Source: Aurelia coerulea
Taxonomy: Eukaryota > Cnidaria > Scyphozoa > Semaeostomeae > Ulmaridae
Reading direction: 5' to 3'
NCBI GenBank assembly: GCA_039566865.1
Contig: CM076960.1
Location: 17,280,501-17,344,500, forward strand
Length of the DNA: 64,000 bases
Numbering within the stretch: position 1 is the first letter of the stretch; each line of letters starts with the position of its first letter. Shown here in pieces: positions 53,001-54,305 of this stretch. The position numbers and the translations under genes were made by a program. The notes beneath the pieces are model-generated. The model was given only the letters and a program-made list of their open reading frames with translations. It ran no database searches and was not told the DNA's origin.

Positions 53001-53812
53001 GATTAAAATCAACGAATCACGCCGCCAGTCTACAGGGTGTCCCAAAAAATTGTGCCCCGTTTGTCTGAAGATTGCGAAAAAACAGCACAAGATTCTCACC
53101 AAATTTTTGCATGATGGTGCTCTTCAGATGTTCAATTAAAGTTTGTTACCATCCCCATGAAAATCCGTTGAAAAATGATGGAGCTATGACCTTCAGGAGA
53201 CCAAATTTGCCCGATCACTGAAACCAGCGGTTGGCCATCTTGTCTTACTATTTTGCAGCCATAAATAGCTTCATGGATTGAAAATGAAGCAGCAGCCTCC
53301 AATGTCATAGCTCTCCTGAAATTTCCGATAATCCTCAGAGAGTTCCACTATTTCTGACCTCACAGAAATTATACCTTACGTGAAGATACCTATCACTGCA
53401 AAATAGTAAGACAAAATGGCCGACCGCTGGTTTCAGTCATCAGGCAAATTTGATCTTCTAAAGGTCATAGCTCCATAATTTTTCAACGGAGTTTTACGGG
53501 GATGGTAGCAAATTTTAATTGAATATCTGAAGAGCAACATCATGCAAAAGTTTGGCAAGAATCTTTTGCCAGTTTTTCGCAATCTTCATGCAAATGGGGT
53601 ACAATTTTTTTTGGGACACCCTGTAAGTAAGAAAACTTACTTCCAAGGGTACGTCGAAGATCTTCTGCTTGATGTTCAGAAAGCCAAAATGGCGTCAGAT
53701 CCAGCAGATCATGAAATCCATCAGCGGGGATTGCTCGGCTTTCTTCAAACAGATCAAATGAATTCACGACACAACTCAATGCCAGTATCAGCAAAAGGAA
53801 TGGCGCCGCCAT
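15800..53812 (-). CDS. 18-exon gene for a large secreted modular protein (about 1796 aa)
   Basis: Assembled from 18 coding exons (right to left): 53641-53812, 51179-51601, 49693-50310, 48486-49086, 45975-46249, 44828-45036, 43394-43679, 41885-42196, 39474-39623, 38370-38618, 36126-36532, 34244-34520, 31576-31754, 26764-27141, 22558-22879, 21442-21627, 18925-19154, 15800-15916. All introns are GT-AG, each junction keeps frame, and the sum is 5391 nt. Layout by residue: signal peptide 1-18; beta-rich modules of about 60-700 and 860-1230 that repeat one another; Lys/Glu/Asp/Gly hinge 700-855; coiled coil about 1245-1325; Cys/Trp-rich knot about 1322-1375; glycine heptads about 1390-1425; helical C-terminus 1515-1796. 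There is no transmembrane helix after the signal peptide, so it is probably extracellular. I do not recognise the family. The exon 5 and exon 17 borders are the weakest. Confidence 0.82.
15917..16260. other. Last-intron segment with a coding-like run
   Basis: This is intron 17 of the secreted-protein gene. On the minus strand 16100-16258 reads as a coding-like segment (KHGKDQEHRTKRYMLDLE onward, ending LSKIKQ and a stop) that abuts a TA-flanked MITE at 16261. It could be an alternative terminal exon whose 5' part was displaced, or chance. A poly-C tract lies at 16069-16080. Confidence 0.3.
16261..16856. mobile_element. Tc1/mariner-type MITE, CAGGGTGTCCC family, copy 1
   Basis: The ends CAGGGCGTCCCAAAA and TTTTGGGACACCCTG are inverted and flanked by TA on both sides (16259-60, 16857-58), the usual Tc1/mariner target duplication. 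About 596 bp, with long subterminal inverted sequence including GCCCCGTTTGTCTGAAG. A second copy is at 53033-53623 and a solo end is near 56240. No transposase; ORFs inside are the same in both copies. Confidence 0.85.
17236..17608. repeat. G/C-tract inverted-repeat element
   Basis: GTCTGCACCAC followed by a run of G at the left, and a run of about 19 C followed by GTGGTCTGCAC at the right. The interior repeats CTAGCCAAGGGTAT-like units four to five times; the ORF through it is an artefact of that repeat. Confidence 0.65.
17683..18089. mobile_element. G/C-tract MITE, GGTACTCATTG family, copy 1
   Basis: Nearly the same sequence occurs at 58256-58678. The ends carry CCCAGGGGGGTACTCATTG and its degraded complement. 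Subterminal blocks are CAATACGGGGGG/GTCCATGCC, with many internal CAATATTTGGGGTC units on both strands. No coding capacity. Confidence 0.8.
18430..18856. mobile_element. MITE with CCGCAAATAAGAAACC termini
   Basis: GGGTACCCGCAAATAAGAAA at the left is mirrored by TTTCTTATTTGCGGGTAC at the right. The GAGGCCTCAGAG and AGGCCTGTTTCTTATT blocks inside also mirror. Related by its ends to 1521-1944, 53847-54305 and 58022-58755. Confidence 0.75.
18925..19154 (-). CDS. Exon 17 of the secreted modular protein gene
   Basis: Acceptor CTACCAACAG; the phase matches exon 16 (G plus GT gives Gly). It encodes about 77 mostly helical, charged residues: LDKWDSKTKRILADEHE through EAAQELKGIKK. The donor AAG|GTTTGC is weak. 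Reading through instead gives a TAG at 18868, inside sequence that borders the nested transposon cluster. It forms part of the C-terminal helical domain with exons 15, 16 and 18. Confidence 0.75.
19195..19525. mobile_element. MITE, CAAGGGCGCCTACCTTGTA family, copy 1
   Basis: CAAGGGCGCCTACCTTGTAG is mirrored by TACAAGGTAGGCGCCCTTG. Inside, GAGTAATTGGTGTCCTGTGA and its complement also mirror. A second copy is at 42923-43334. The left end sits 40 bp upstream of exon 17's first base, within the acceptor region of intron 16. Confidence 0.8.
19555..19746. mobile_element. MITE, GGGTAGTTAGACACTGC family, copy 1
   Basis: GGGTAGTTAGACACTGCAG mirrors the GCGGTGTCTAACTACCC end. The interior has CCTCCGCAG-type blocks and a CTTTCTTCC hairpin. 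Other copies are at 40628-40976, with partial ones at about 43793 and 52010-52116. Confidence 0.75.
19747..20420. other. Intron 16 segment without a supported feature
   Basis: AT-rich intron of the secreted-protein gene. Two short overlapping ORFs near 20100-20385 are on opposite strands and have no recognisable content. I see no clear inverted repeats. Confidence 0.4.
20421..20676 (+). other. Exon-like open segment antisense to intron 16
   Basis: On the plus strand a good acceptor (TCTTTAAAATTTCAG) precedes this 256-bp segment and a consensus donor (GTGAGT) follows it. One frame is open from end to end, about 85 codons rich in Thr, Cys and His. It is more G+C-rich than its surroundings. It could be an exon of an unrecognised plus-strand gene or a non-coding RNA, or a chance match. 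I found no partner exons. Confidence 0.25.
20817..21437. repeat. Inverted-repeat element abutting exon 16, with a nested element
   Basis: GCCCAGGTTAAAACAAAAAC at the left is mirrored by GTTTTTGTTTTAACCCGGGC at the right, and TATCCGTTT mirrors AAACGGATA further in. Nested at about 20984-21218 is a second element. It has GAGGGGCAAATCACTGATTT and GTACGC facing GTACGC and GTGATTTGCCCCTCG, and is filled with AAAATCACAA simple repeats. The right end lies about 5 bp from the donor of exon 16. Confidence 0.7.
21442..21627 (-). CDS. Exon 16 of the secreted modular protein gene
   Basis: Acceptor TTTTTCTTTTTAG, donor GTAAGG. It encodes about 62 residues (WEKHAATPCVQINKVISKYS onward to NLESDVRDT) predicted helical, with one cysteine. 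Phases match exons 15 and 17. Part of the C-terminal helical domain. Confidence 0.85.
21650..21742. mobile_element. Short MITE, AGACCTTTTAGCTATTCT family, copy 1
   Basis: CCTTTTAGCTATTCTCAAAA at the left, and TTCTGTAGAATAGCTAAGAG followed by GTCC at the right. Longer members are at 60053-60233 and 60321-60505. It begins about 23 bp upstream of the first base of exon 16 (21627), in the acceptor region of intron 15. Confidence 0.7.
21743..22557. other. Intron 15 with small hairpins
   Basis: The block GAGTCCCTTGTATCCCTGCG and its near-complement (GCTCACAGGGACTC) form a hairpin at about 21772-21810. CAAGGGTATCTGATGTTG and CAACAGATACCCTTG form another at 22243-22295. I support no gene. Confidence 0.45.
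22558..22879 (-). CDS. Exon 15 of the secreted modular protein gene
   Basis: Acceptor GTTACTATTTTCTAG, donor GTAAGC. It encodes about 107 residues: a Lys/Asp-rich run (VPTIDGKLSEFDSDKKDLDN onward), a VKRDTVPTAEEMYYKRL stretch, then a DPLPPVITRSEATVNFF segment and DAPWVLVQDFDTRNL. The frame is continuous with exons 14 and 16. No known motif recognised. Confidence 0.85.
22990..23437. mobile_element. MITE, AAAGGACAAGTCCGGGG family
   Basis: AAAGGACAAGTCCGGGGTTT at the left is mirrored by AACCCCAGACTTGTCCTTT at the right. The middle contains GAAATTACGTCATGAATAAT, with ATGACGTCATTTCG adjacent, as a small palindrome. In intron 14. Confidence 0.7.
23434..23660. mobile_element. MITE, TTTAAAGGCATTGAGTCATG family, copy 1
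   Basis: TTTAAAGGCATTGAGTCATG mirrors CATAACTCAATGCCTTTAA. The interior holds CATGTGATCA blocks on both strands. A second copy is at 52376-52630. It is placed end to end with the preceding element. Confidence 0.75.
23711..23990. mobile_element. MITE with GCAGGGGTGGAAGAATTTT termini
   Basis: TTTAATGCTGGGTGCAGGGG followed by TGGAAGAATTTT is mirrored by AAAATTCTTCCACCCCTGTA followed by CCCAGCATTAAA. The interior repeats ACCCCATT units. It is immediately followed by the LINE fragment. Confidence 0.75.
24033..24985 (+). mobile_element. 5'-truncated non-LTR retrotransposon (LINE) fragment
   Basis: An open 263-codon frame (24033-24824) from the C-terminal part of a LINE polyprotein, with real LINE sequence from about 24095. 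It contains the thumb-region signature of non-LTR reverse transcriptases: LLGVALDRNLDFKNHV, AGQKLHALARI, YCPFVWMFHDR and KIHERALRIAYKD. The C-terminus has a CNCRLCKRYVEHLGFL stretch. The catalytic RT motifs and the endonuclease are missing, so it is dead. A 3'UTR follows with an AATAAAG and a (TTA)n/(ATT)n tail to about 24985. It lies in intron 14, opposite in strand to the host gene. The clade (CR1/L2-like) is a guess from the tail and motif wording. Confidence 0.9.
25136..25740. repeat. 100-bp tandem repeat, about six units
   Basis: TAGCCTTTGACTG recurs at 25151, 25251, 25351, 25451 and 25551, then as TAGCTTTTGACTG at about 25652: an exact 100-bp period. Each unit has TTAACATTTCAGTTTTGAAT, ATCGGCC and GCCCGCCAAACTTGTTAAC. 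A single-copy inverted relative lies at about 50440-50520. It sits beside the 145-bp array in intron 14. Confidence 0.9.
25775..26830. repeat. 144/145-bp tandem repeat of an exon 3' end with its donor
   Basis: Seven donor-bearing units. The CTTAC (donor complement) lies at 25892, 26037, 26182, 26327, 26471, 26615 and 26759, giving spacings of 145, 145, 145, 144, 144 and 144. The rightmost unit is the real 3' end of exon 14. Each unit carries the codons for TVEKKYPGVKKMNNE followed by GTAAG and the first part of the intron. In the unit at 26615 the donor is GAAAG. There is no acceptor in front of the copies, and read-through from the true donor stops after about 11 codons. The plus-strand ORFs seen through the array are artefacts of its periodicity. 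Confidence 0.92.
26764..27141 (-). CDS. Exon 14 of the secreted modular protein gene
   Basis: Acceptor CATTTTGCAG, donor GTAAGA. Residues about 1387-1512. It opens with a glycine heptad run (GKGLIDV, GKGFVTM, AEGLVSF, GKDVLSF), goes on to an amphipathic SKILSDVMDWLAENLF stretch, then a beta-rich part with three cysteines (CVGMTVKCVIVGV and GDICVNLNFWDNLA). It ends TVEKKYPGVKKMNNE. Phase 0 at both ends. Its last 50 bp or so are the source of the tandem array downstream. Confidence 0.88.
27220..27365. repeat. Short G/C-rich inverted-repeat element, copy 1
   Basis: Ends GGCCGGGGGGCGGCAGCCCC and GGGCCGCCCCCC bracket AATCAGCCCCAATCGGGCAA, followed by repeated GGGCAAAAAT. The relative at 41625-41775 shares AATCGGGCAGAAATCCGCCC. 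Confidence 0.6.
27476..28092. mobile_element. AACAAGG palindromic MITE, copy 1
   Basis: A nearly perfect palindrome beginning AACAAGGACAG and ending CTGTCCTTGTT. Internal mirror blocks are ATATATCGAAAGAAGAAGGA and CAGACAAAGGGAATTCCATG. It was inserted into an older hAT-like MITE. Short ORFs recur in all copies and mirror each other; they are not genes. Confidence 0.85.
28224..28821. mobile_element. AACAAGG palindromic MITE, copy 2
   Basis: Full-length, close to the family consensus: AACAAGGACAGATTTTGTAA at the left, TTACAAAATCTGCCCTTGTT at the right. Internal GGTAGCTAGCTCGCTCGTTG and its mirror are present. Nested in the same older MITE as copy 1. Confidence 0.88.
28931..29529. mobile_element. 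AACAAGG palindromic MITE, copy 3
   Basis: Both ends are intact. The sequence GAATACA flanks it on both sides (about 28922 and 29530, two bases off on the left), a possible 7-bp target duplication. Confidence 0.85.
29530..30301. repeat. Intron 13 with TAGACTTGCCCCAAGTCT elements
   Basis: At 29782-29983 TCTAGACTTGCCCCAAGTCT faces AGACTTGGGGCAAGTCTA, with GAATGTTGGAATGGCGG/CCGCTATTCCAACATTCCG inside. A second partial copy is at about 30134-30235. No gene. Confidence 0.55.
30302..30906. mobile_element. Tc1/mariner-type MITE, CCGGGTGCGCC family, copy 1
   Basis: The ends CCGGGTGCGCCAAAATAAAC and GTTTATTTTGGCGAACCCGG are inverted, with TA on both sides. The arms extend for most of the 605 bp (ATTGTGGCCTGCCAAACGTG block). 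A second copy is at 47187-47789. No transposase. Confidence 0.88.
30907..31575. other. Intron 13 segment
   Basis: GGTCTGGAACACAGGCTA at 31428 mirrors TAGCCTGTGCTCCAGACC at 30963, and GGATTAGCGCTCC-like blocks also mirror, so a degraded inverted-repeat element of about 480 bp is likely. A (TCAA)n microsatellite lies at about 31490-31535, 40 bp from the exon 13 donor. Confidence 0.45.
31576..31754 (-). CDS. Exon 13 of the secreted modular protein gene: Cys/Trp knot
   Basis: Acceptor ATCATCATTTCAG, donor GTAAGG. About 60 residues with six cysteines and six tryptophans in the first 45 (VCIPFLDWKSRCF, IMWWWVGCPYWNSCRW, FICIAGC), followed by a helical KKLAKKFVAWAEQIGIK. Together with DCERECGT at the end of exon 12 it makes an eight-cysteine module at the foot of the coiled coil, probably disulphide-bonded. 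The function is unknown. Confidence 0.87.
32030..32340. mobile_element. AACAAGG palindromic MITE, half copy
   Basis: Only the right half of the palindrome remains, ending TTACAAAATCTGCCCTTGTT. The left part begins near AAGCCCTAAATACGCGAG, a block shared with the copy at 39724-40324. Confidence 0.7.
32631..33155. mobile_element. hAT-like MITE, GCATAGGTTCC family, intact copy
   Basis: Palindromic, with GCATAGGATCCAAATCTTTA facing GATTTGGAACCTATGC. It is flanked by TTTTTAGC (32621-28) and TTTTTAAC (33156-63), an 8-bp duplication with one difference, as expected for hAT elements. Internal block ATTTGATGACGTCACATCCT. Confidence 0.85.
33204..33930. mobile_element. AACAAGG palindromic MITE, rearranged copy
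   Basis: Left end AACAGGGATAGATTTTGTAA, right end TTACAAAATCTGACCTTGTT. About 110 bp of unrelated AT-rich sequence is inserted near 33425-33540. Confidence 0.8.
33931..34243. other. Intron 12 segment
   Basis: No repeat family or gene recognised; AT-rich intron sequence leading up to the exon 12 donor. Confidence 0.4.
34244..34520 (-). CDS. Exon 12 of the secreted modular protein gene: coiled coil
   Basis: Acceptor CATTTTCTTTAG, donor GTTAGT. It encodes FRARVIIDLHLDKIFQ and then some 75 residues of continuous Lys/Glu/Ala helix (IKKLEEAKKKVEEAERSLRN, KRRAAQIEEAKKKF). It ends in VDCERECGT, the first cysteines of the knot. A strong coiled-coil pattern without proline. Phases match exons 11 and 13. 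Confidence 0.88.
34596..35092. repeat. Intron 11 segment with G-tract
   Basis: A run of about 13 G at 34605-34617 is preceded by CACCGGCGGTGA. It looks like one end of another G/C-tract element; the partner end was not found. No gene. Confidence 0.35.
35093..35725. mobile_element. MITE, ATAGACCTTTTTACTTCTTA family
   Basis: ATAGACCTTTTTACTTCTTA followed by GAGGTTTGGATCGAGCGTCC is mirrored at the right end. ACGACCCCCGTT and AACGGGGGTCGT also mirror, as do AGAGAGTT and AACTCTCT nearer the centre. Arms of about 160 bp. No transposase. Confidence 0.8.
36126..36532 (-). CDS. Exon 11 of the secreted modular protein gene
   Basis: Acceptor AATCTATTTCAG, donor GTAAGT. About 136 residues alternating hydrophobic and polar as in beta strands: IKIEAGLYLKGTLNFLGFKV, VQLPRLLIDVELSPIDW, SSVTVQINGYISLLGM, REVKIDVSDTAFKFEM, ending SELYVEAAYGSLAALAFE. 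It is the last beta-rich module before the coiled coil. No cysteine. Phases match exons 10 and 12. Confidence 0.88.
36533..37284. other. Intron 10 segment
   Basis: AT-rich sequence; TTTTGCAGAACAGTAAAATC near 36610 and GGATTTTTATCTGTTGTT near 37029 are not convincing repeats. Short ORFs have no recognisable content. Confidence 0.4.
37285..38349. mobile_element. AACAAGG palindromic MITE carrying a nested MITE
   Basis: Both halves of the palindrome are present but are separated by a 462-bp insertion at 37607-38068. The right end, CTGTCCTTGTT at 38349, lies 20 bp from the donor of exon 10. Confidence 0.85.
37607..38068. mobile_element. Tc1/mariner-type MITE nested with a TA duplication
   Basis: AGGGCCAATTTATACGTCGT followed by GCTTAACTCGCATCGAATCA is mirrored at the right, ending AAATTGGCCCT. 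The empty site CGCTTACTGC known from sister copies has become CGCTTA, the element, then TACTGC: a perfect TA target duplication (37605-06, 38069-70). Confidence 0.9.
38370..38618 (-). CDS. Exon 10 of the secreted modular protein gene
   Basis: Acceptor CCCTCTCTTTTCTAG, donor GTGGGT. About 83 residues: FGGEVWVGVIDSKGSNDHAI, KIACYFGIDVNRPDDNYIY, ASVNQFTIGAIFRAFKL and DIPKFVRESGFPEGITVAYS. The last part resembles segments of exons 3 and 4 (shared pattern: aromatic-x-A/D-V-x-x-F/I, Asp-Ile, Phe, Gly-Ile). Phases match exons 9 and 11. Confidence 0.87.
38813..39390. mobile_element. AACAAGG palindromic MITE between exons 9 and 10
   Basis: Left end AACAAGGACAGATTTGGTAA, right end TTACAAAATCTGTGCTTGTT. 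The left arm has lost about 60 bp near 39050. Confidence 0.82.
39474..39623 (-). CDS. Exon 9 of the secreted modular protein gene
   Basis: Acceptor TTGTTTTCATCAG, donor GTAAGT. Fifty residues: GIEVSLTGKLSLTFAMANMW, KNPFRVEYLAFGNLNLGIGI, AVGLPIPSF. The KNPFRV...LGIG...GLPI order parallels KDPWRV...LSLGF...GVPV in exon 2, which points to module duplication. Phase 1 at both ends. Confidence 0.87.
39724..40324. mobile_element. AACAAGG palindromic MITE between exons 8 and 9
   Basis: Complete but diverged: ends AACACGGGCAGATTTTGTAA and TTACAAAATCTGCCCTTGTT. The centre shares AGCCCTAAATACG with the half copy at 32030-32340. Confidence 0.82.
40628..40976. mobile_element. MITE, GGGTAGTTAGACACTGC family, with internal triplication
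   Basis: CATGGGTAGTTAGACACTGC mirrors GCAGTGTCTAACTACCCATG. Inside, a unit of about 37 bp (GGAGGAGATATCTGCGGGGG and AAATTTTTTATAGTACTG) is tandemly repeated three times at about 40700-40800, and appears once inverted at about 40870-40910. Confidence 0.8.
41200..41785. repeat. Two element fragments in intron 8
   Basis: 41200-41600 is a partial, inverted copy of the family at 14699-15655 (GGTAAAAAGGATGTTGTTCT and CAACTTTGCCAAGTCTGATT blocks). It is broken at about 41610 by a short G/C-rich element (41610-41785, CGTAGGAGACAGGGGGC facing CCCCCTACGCC) related to 27220-27365. Confidence 0.65.
41885..42196 (-). CDS. Exon 8 of the secreted modular protein gene
   Basis: Acceptor TTTCATTTCAG, donor GTGAGT. 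About 104 residues: LTFIGIFNIPQSHKCYGDSL, CLWLAEKVGKDATLEISGRI, GKGEFEFGAKFSGTIPINSD, then IQSIELKLTLSGKKSSIKLE, CTLYWNIPESLGSSQVQFIG. Beta-rich with three cysteines. This exon opens the second block of beta modules after the charged hinge. Phase 1 at both ends. Confidence 0.86.
42923..43334. mobile_element. MITE, CAAGGGCGCCTACCTTGTA family, copy 2
   Basis: CAAGGGCGCCTACCTTGTAG mirrors CTACAAGGTAGGCGCCCTTG. About 412 bp, longer than copy 1 at 19195-19525. In intron 7. Confidence 0.8.
43394..43679 (-). CDS. Exon 7 of the secreted modular protein gene: charged hinge
   Basis: Acceptor CATTGGTTTCAG, donor GTATGC. About 95 residues. The first half is Ser/His/Arg/Gln-rich (RGQSLHTPSYANYMQRFNSA). 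The second is a Lys/Asp/Glu/Gly low-complexity run (TGKSGGKAGDKSAEKPKGDG, then DDKADDKKEDDEEEEAEIKF). It closes with VPYLSSRDIKPG, the start of the next folded part. An extended, flexible linker is likely. Confidence 0.85.
43793..44165. repeat. Repeat fragments in intron 6
   Basis: A partial GGGTAGTTAGACACTGC element (43793-43870) is followed by a G-tract (GGGGGGGGGCTTAATAGAGA) and (CATTT)n at 43990-44030. Next comes GCACGGTAGCCCCGTCAATC, which on the minus strand looks like the 3' end of a LINE with an (AATGA)n tail. TAGAGCTTTTACGGTAAG at about 44153 matches the end of the element at 54306-55232. Confidence 0.5.
44292..44814. mobile_element. hAT-like MITE at the donor of exon 6
   Basis: GCATAGGTTCCAAATCTCTG faces GATTTGGAACCTATGC. 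It is flanked by TGTAATAA (44281-88) and TGTAAAAA (44815-22), an 8-bp duplication with one difference. The right copy of the duplication runs into the exon 6 donor hexamer (44822-44827), so the insertion is immediately next to the splice site. Confidence 0.85.
44828..45036 (-). CDS. Exon 6 of the secreted modular protein gene
   Basis: Acceptor ATAAGCAATGCAG, donor GTACAT. About 70 residues, low complexity and charged: GKVEASDDPKGKANDIDKAK, EGKADSPDKDKPSPPGRS, then a His/Arg/Asn-rich ERNARGLRYRTHLSHLRK. An acceptor eight bases further upstream would break the frame with exon 5. First half of the hinge. Confidence 0.75.
45975..46249 (-). CDS. Exon 5 of the secreted modular protein gene
   Basis: About 92 residues: ASANQDALQAFFAVQLEMAR, ARYARYVRCEGPFEIGEREI, STFGLYAFVYAKNPLSNMII, CVPIEKQGKENLGQKRLS, NTKVYFGATKDH. 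Chosen borders: acceptor TTTAAAG, which has a poor pyrimidine tract, and donor ATG|GTTAGC. These are the only sites I found that keep frame with exons 4 and 6. An in-frame TAG follows the donor, so retention of the intron would end the protein here. Confidence 0.65.
46680..47085. repeat. Retro-element-like debris with (CAAT)n tail
   Basis: A 67-codon basic frame (46701-46904) is followed by a stretch ending AAATAAATCAATTTATC and then (ATCA)n at 47036-47080. The tail is typical of the 3' end of a non-LTR retrotransposon. The frame is too short to identify. Confidence 0.4.
47187..47789. mobile_element. Tc1/mariner-type MITE, CCGGGTGCGCC family, copy 2
   Basis: CCGGGTGCGCCAAAATAAAC mirrors GTTTATTTTGGCGCACCCGG, with TA on both sides (47185-86, 47790-91). 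About 603 bp, the same length as copy 1 at 30302-30906. In intron 4. Confidence 0.9.
47790..48485. other. Intron 4 segment
   Basis: No gene supported. CAAGGGTGTCAGGACACC at about 48187 is mirrored near 48440 by GGTTTCCTGACACCCTTG, so a decayed inverted-repeat element of about 270 bp probably ends 27 bp from the exon 4 donor. The centre is a TTTCCTTGTTTTT-rich run. Confidence 0.45.
48486..49086 (-). CDS. Exon 4 of the secreted modular protein gene
   Basis: Acceptor ATTTTCTTCACAG, donor GTTCGT (non-consensus after GT). About 200 residues: MKKGCKVDLPESEIPDILPI, IEIKPGGLNFKFPDKFKSNM, PKFLKCLDPQIQAEL, a strand-rich middle (GGKIQVADLEVSVEREKGSN, LKFTGVTTITVGKLAVGLTL, GNTYTFSAYVESFKLDQLEQ), then DILDFVKFLGKLKDFGIKDF. 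The last 60 residues resemble the end of exon 10. Phases match exons 3 and 5. Confidence 0.86.
49435..49665. mobile_element. Half copy of the hAT-like MITE near exon 3
   Basis: The left half of the GCATAGGTTCC family is recognisable from TTAAAAAGGTTAGTGCCAAA through GAATTAGAGTGTTTTATTC to AAAACCATCATAATTTTTAA. The right half is missing. It ends about 27 bp from the exon 3 donor. Confidence 0.65.
49693..50310 (-). CDS. Exon 3 of the secreted modular protein gene
   Basis: Acceptor TCTCTATTCATAG, donor GTAAGT. About 206 residues, the longest exon: TLAVSSHSLKMIIDKPKGKE, FKWDIETLLMVDIMGIFGVT, NFMGIGLSTDNLEGVTFANP, then IVRPAIIIDVKDIFNIQEAL, EHFISEGAFISDFSMLGRIE, CIIMIAKDDIIMVNNAALMK, and VHVRVKIPLK. 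Strand-rich with three cysteines. Phase 1 at both ends; flanked by exons 2 and 4 in frame. Confidence 0.88.
50440..50684. repeat. Inverted single-copy relative of the 25-kb repeat region
   Basis: 50440-50520 is one inverted unit of the 100-bp repeat (GCCGATATTCAAAACATAAA, TTAATCTATCAGTCAAAAGC). 50545-50680 resembles the flanks of the LINE region at 23998-24060 and 25000-25060 (AGACCCAGAAATTAGGAAA, TTGTATTGAATTCA). This may be the ancestral element from which the 25.1-kb array expanded. Confidence 0.55.
50685..51023. repeat. G/C-tract inverted-repeat element
   Basis: ACCCGGGGGTGGTACTTGAC at the left faces GTCAAGTATGGGAGTACCCC and a C-run at the right. CCTGTCGCATAAAAAT and CCTGTTGCATAATCTT-like blocks mirror inside. 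In intron 2. Confidence 0.65.
51179..51601 (-). CDS. Exon 2 of the secreted modular protein gene
   Basis: Acceptor CATTTATTTCTTTAG, donor GTAAGT. About 141 residues: KRDNLPEAWNTLVAQTTGAK, YTIAGRCSVEAAITGEKVTL, KGSEGCVKASLKMIFEKLFP, then FFEKLEISKASKEVKIDGKA, KDPWRVLSGDNFVLTDVSLS, LGFTAGVPVKGIKEWAIKAT. The KDPWRV...LGF...GVPV part parallels exon 9. Phases match exons 1 and 3. Confidence 0.88.
52010..52116. repeat. Partial GGGTAGTTAGACACTGC element
   Basis: The right half only: CTCCTCCGCAGAACTGTGG, CTCCGCAGGTACAT and GCGCTCCTCCATAGAAGCAC, followed by GCAGTTAC where the SINE begins. The SINE appears to have inserted into it. Confidence 0.55.
52114..52350 (+). mobile_element. tRNA-derived SINE
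   Basis: The head resembles a tRNA with both RNA polymerase III promoter boxes: A-box-like GCTCAGTGGTAGTACC, and B-box GGTTCGAGTCC 40 bp further on. A non-tRNA body follows, with CCTTCGGATGCTAGGTAGAA near its end. It is not an intact tRNA gene: the stems do not close and the acceptor strand has no 3' partner. It is retrotransposed by LINE machinery in trans if active. Intron 1. Confidence 0.75.
52376..52630. mobile_element. MITE, TTTAAAGGCATTGAGTCATG family, copy 2
   Basis: TTTAAAGGCATTGAGTCATG mirrors CATGACTCAATGCCTTTAA. CCAATCAGATTGGCGTAAGC is shared with copy 1 (23434-23660). Confidence 0.8.
53033..53623. mobile_element. Tc1/mariner-type MITE, CAGGGTGTCCC family, copy 2
   Basis: CAGGGTGTCCCAAAAAATTG mirrors TTTTTTGGGACACCCTG, with TA on both sides (53031-32, 53624-25). 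Its right end is 16 bp from the donor of exon 1. Confidence 0.9.
53641..53812 (-). CDS. Exon 1 of the secreted modular protein gene: signal peptide
   Basis: The start ATG sits in AAGATGG. MAAPFLLLILALSCVVNSF is a classical signal peptide, with cleavage expected near residue 18-19. DLFEESRAIPADGFHDLLDL, TPFWLSEHQAEDLRRTLG follow. Donor GTAAGT. A TTTTCCTTCGTCAACAG acceptor just upstream (about 53826) suggests that a non-coding 5' exon exists further right; I could not place it. Confidence 0.85.
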
Positions 53813-53846
53813 CTTGGAGCTTCTGTTGACGAAGGAAAATATTTAT

Positions 53847-54305
53847 TATCGTAAAAACCTGCGTATAAGAACCTGGTCGATTAAGAACCTGCAGACCAAA
53901 ATTTTGCAATTAGATCTCCATTTTATAAGAACCCAATCAGGCTAAAATTTTAAAGGTTCTTATTTGTAGAGATCATGGGGTTTTATTCACAACAGAAGTT
54001 TGTGGAAGAATCGTAAATTGTTATGTTATCTGATGAGAAGCTTATCGCTTATGAAGGCTTTTCTTTGGGTTGCATATAAACATTTCTGATTCTTCCAAAA
54101 ATTCTGTTGCTCAAGTGATGTGAACTGACAGTAAATAATATGCCTCAAGTTTTAATTTGAAAATAAATTCCTCAAAGCCCTGAATAAAATAAGAACCAAT
54201 TTAAGAACCTGAACAGCCTCATTTCCCATTAAATACCCAAAACATAAGAACCTCTTCAGGCTGACTTGCAAAATTATAGGTTCTTATACGCGGGTTTTTA
54301 CTGTA
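53847..54305. mobile_element. MITE with CTGCGTATAAGAACCT termini
   Basis: CGTAAAAACCTGCGTATAAG followed by AACCTGG faces CAGGTTCTTA-like sequence, ending GGTTCTTATACGCGGGTTTT with TACTG. Internal TAAGAACC units on both strands. Related by its ends to 18430-18856. It lies just upstream of the first coding exon of the secreted-protein gene, where a promoter or 5' intron would be. Confidence 0.75.
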
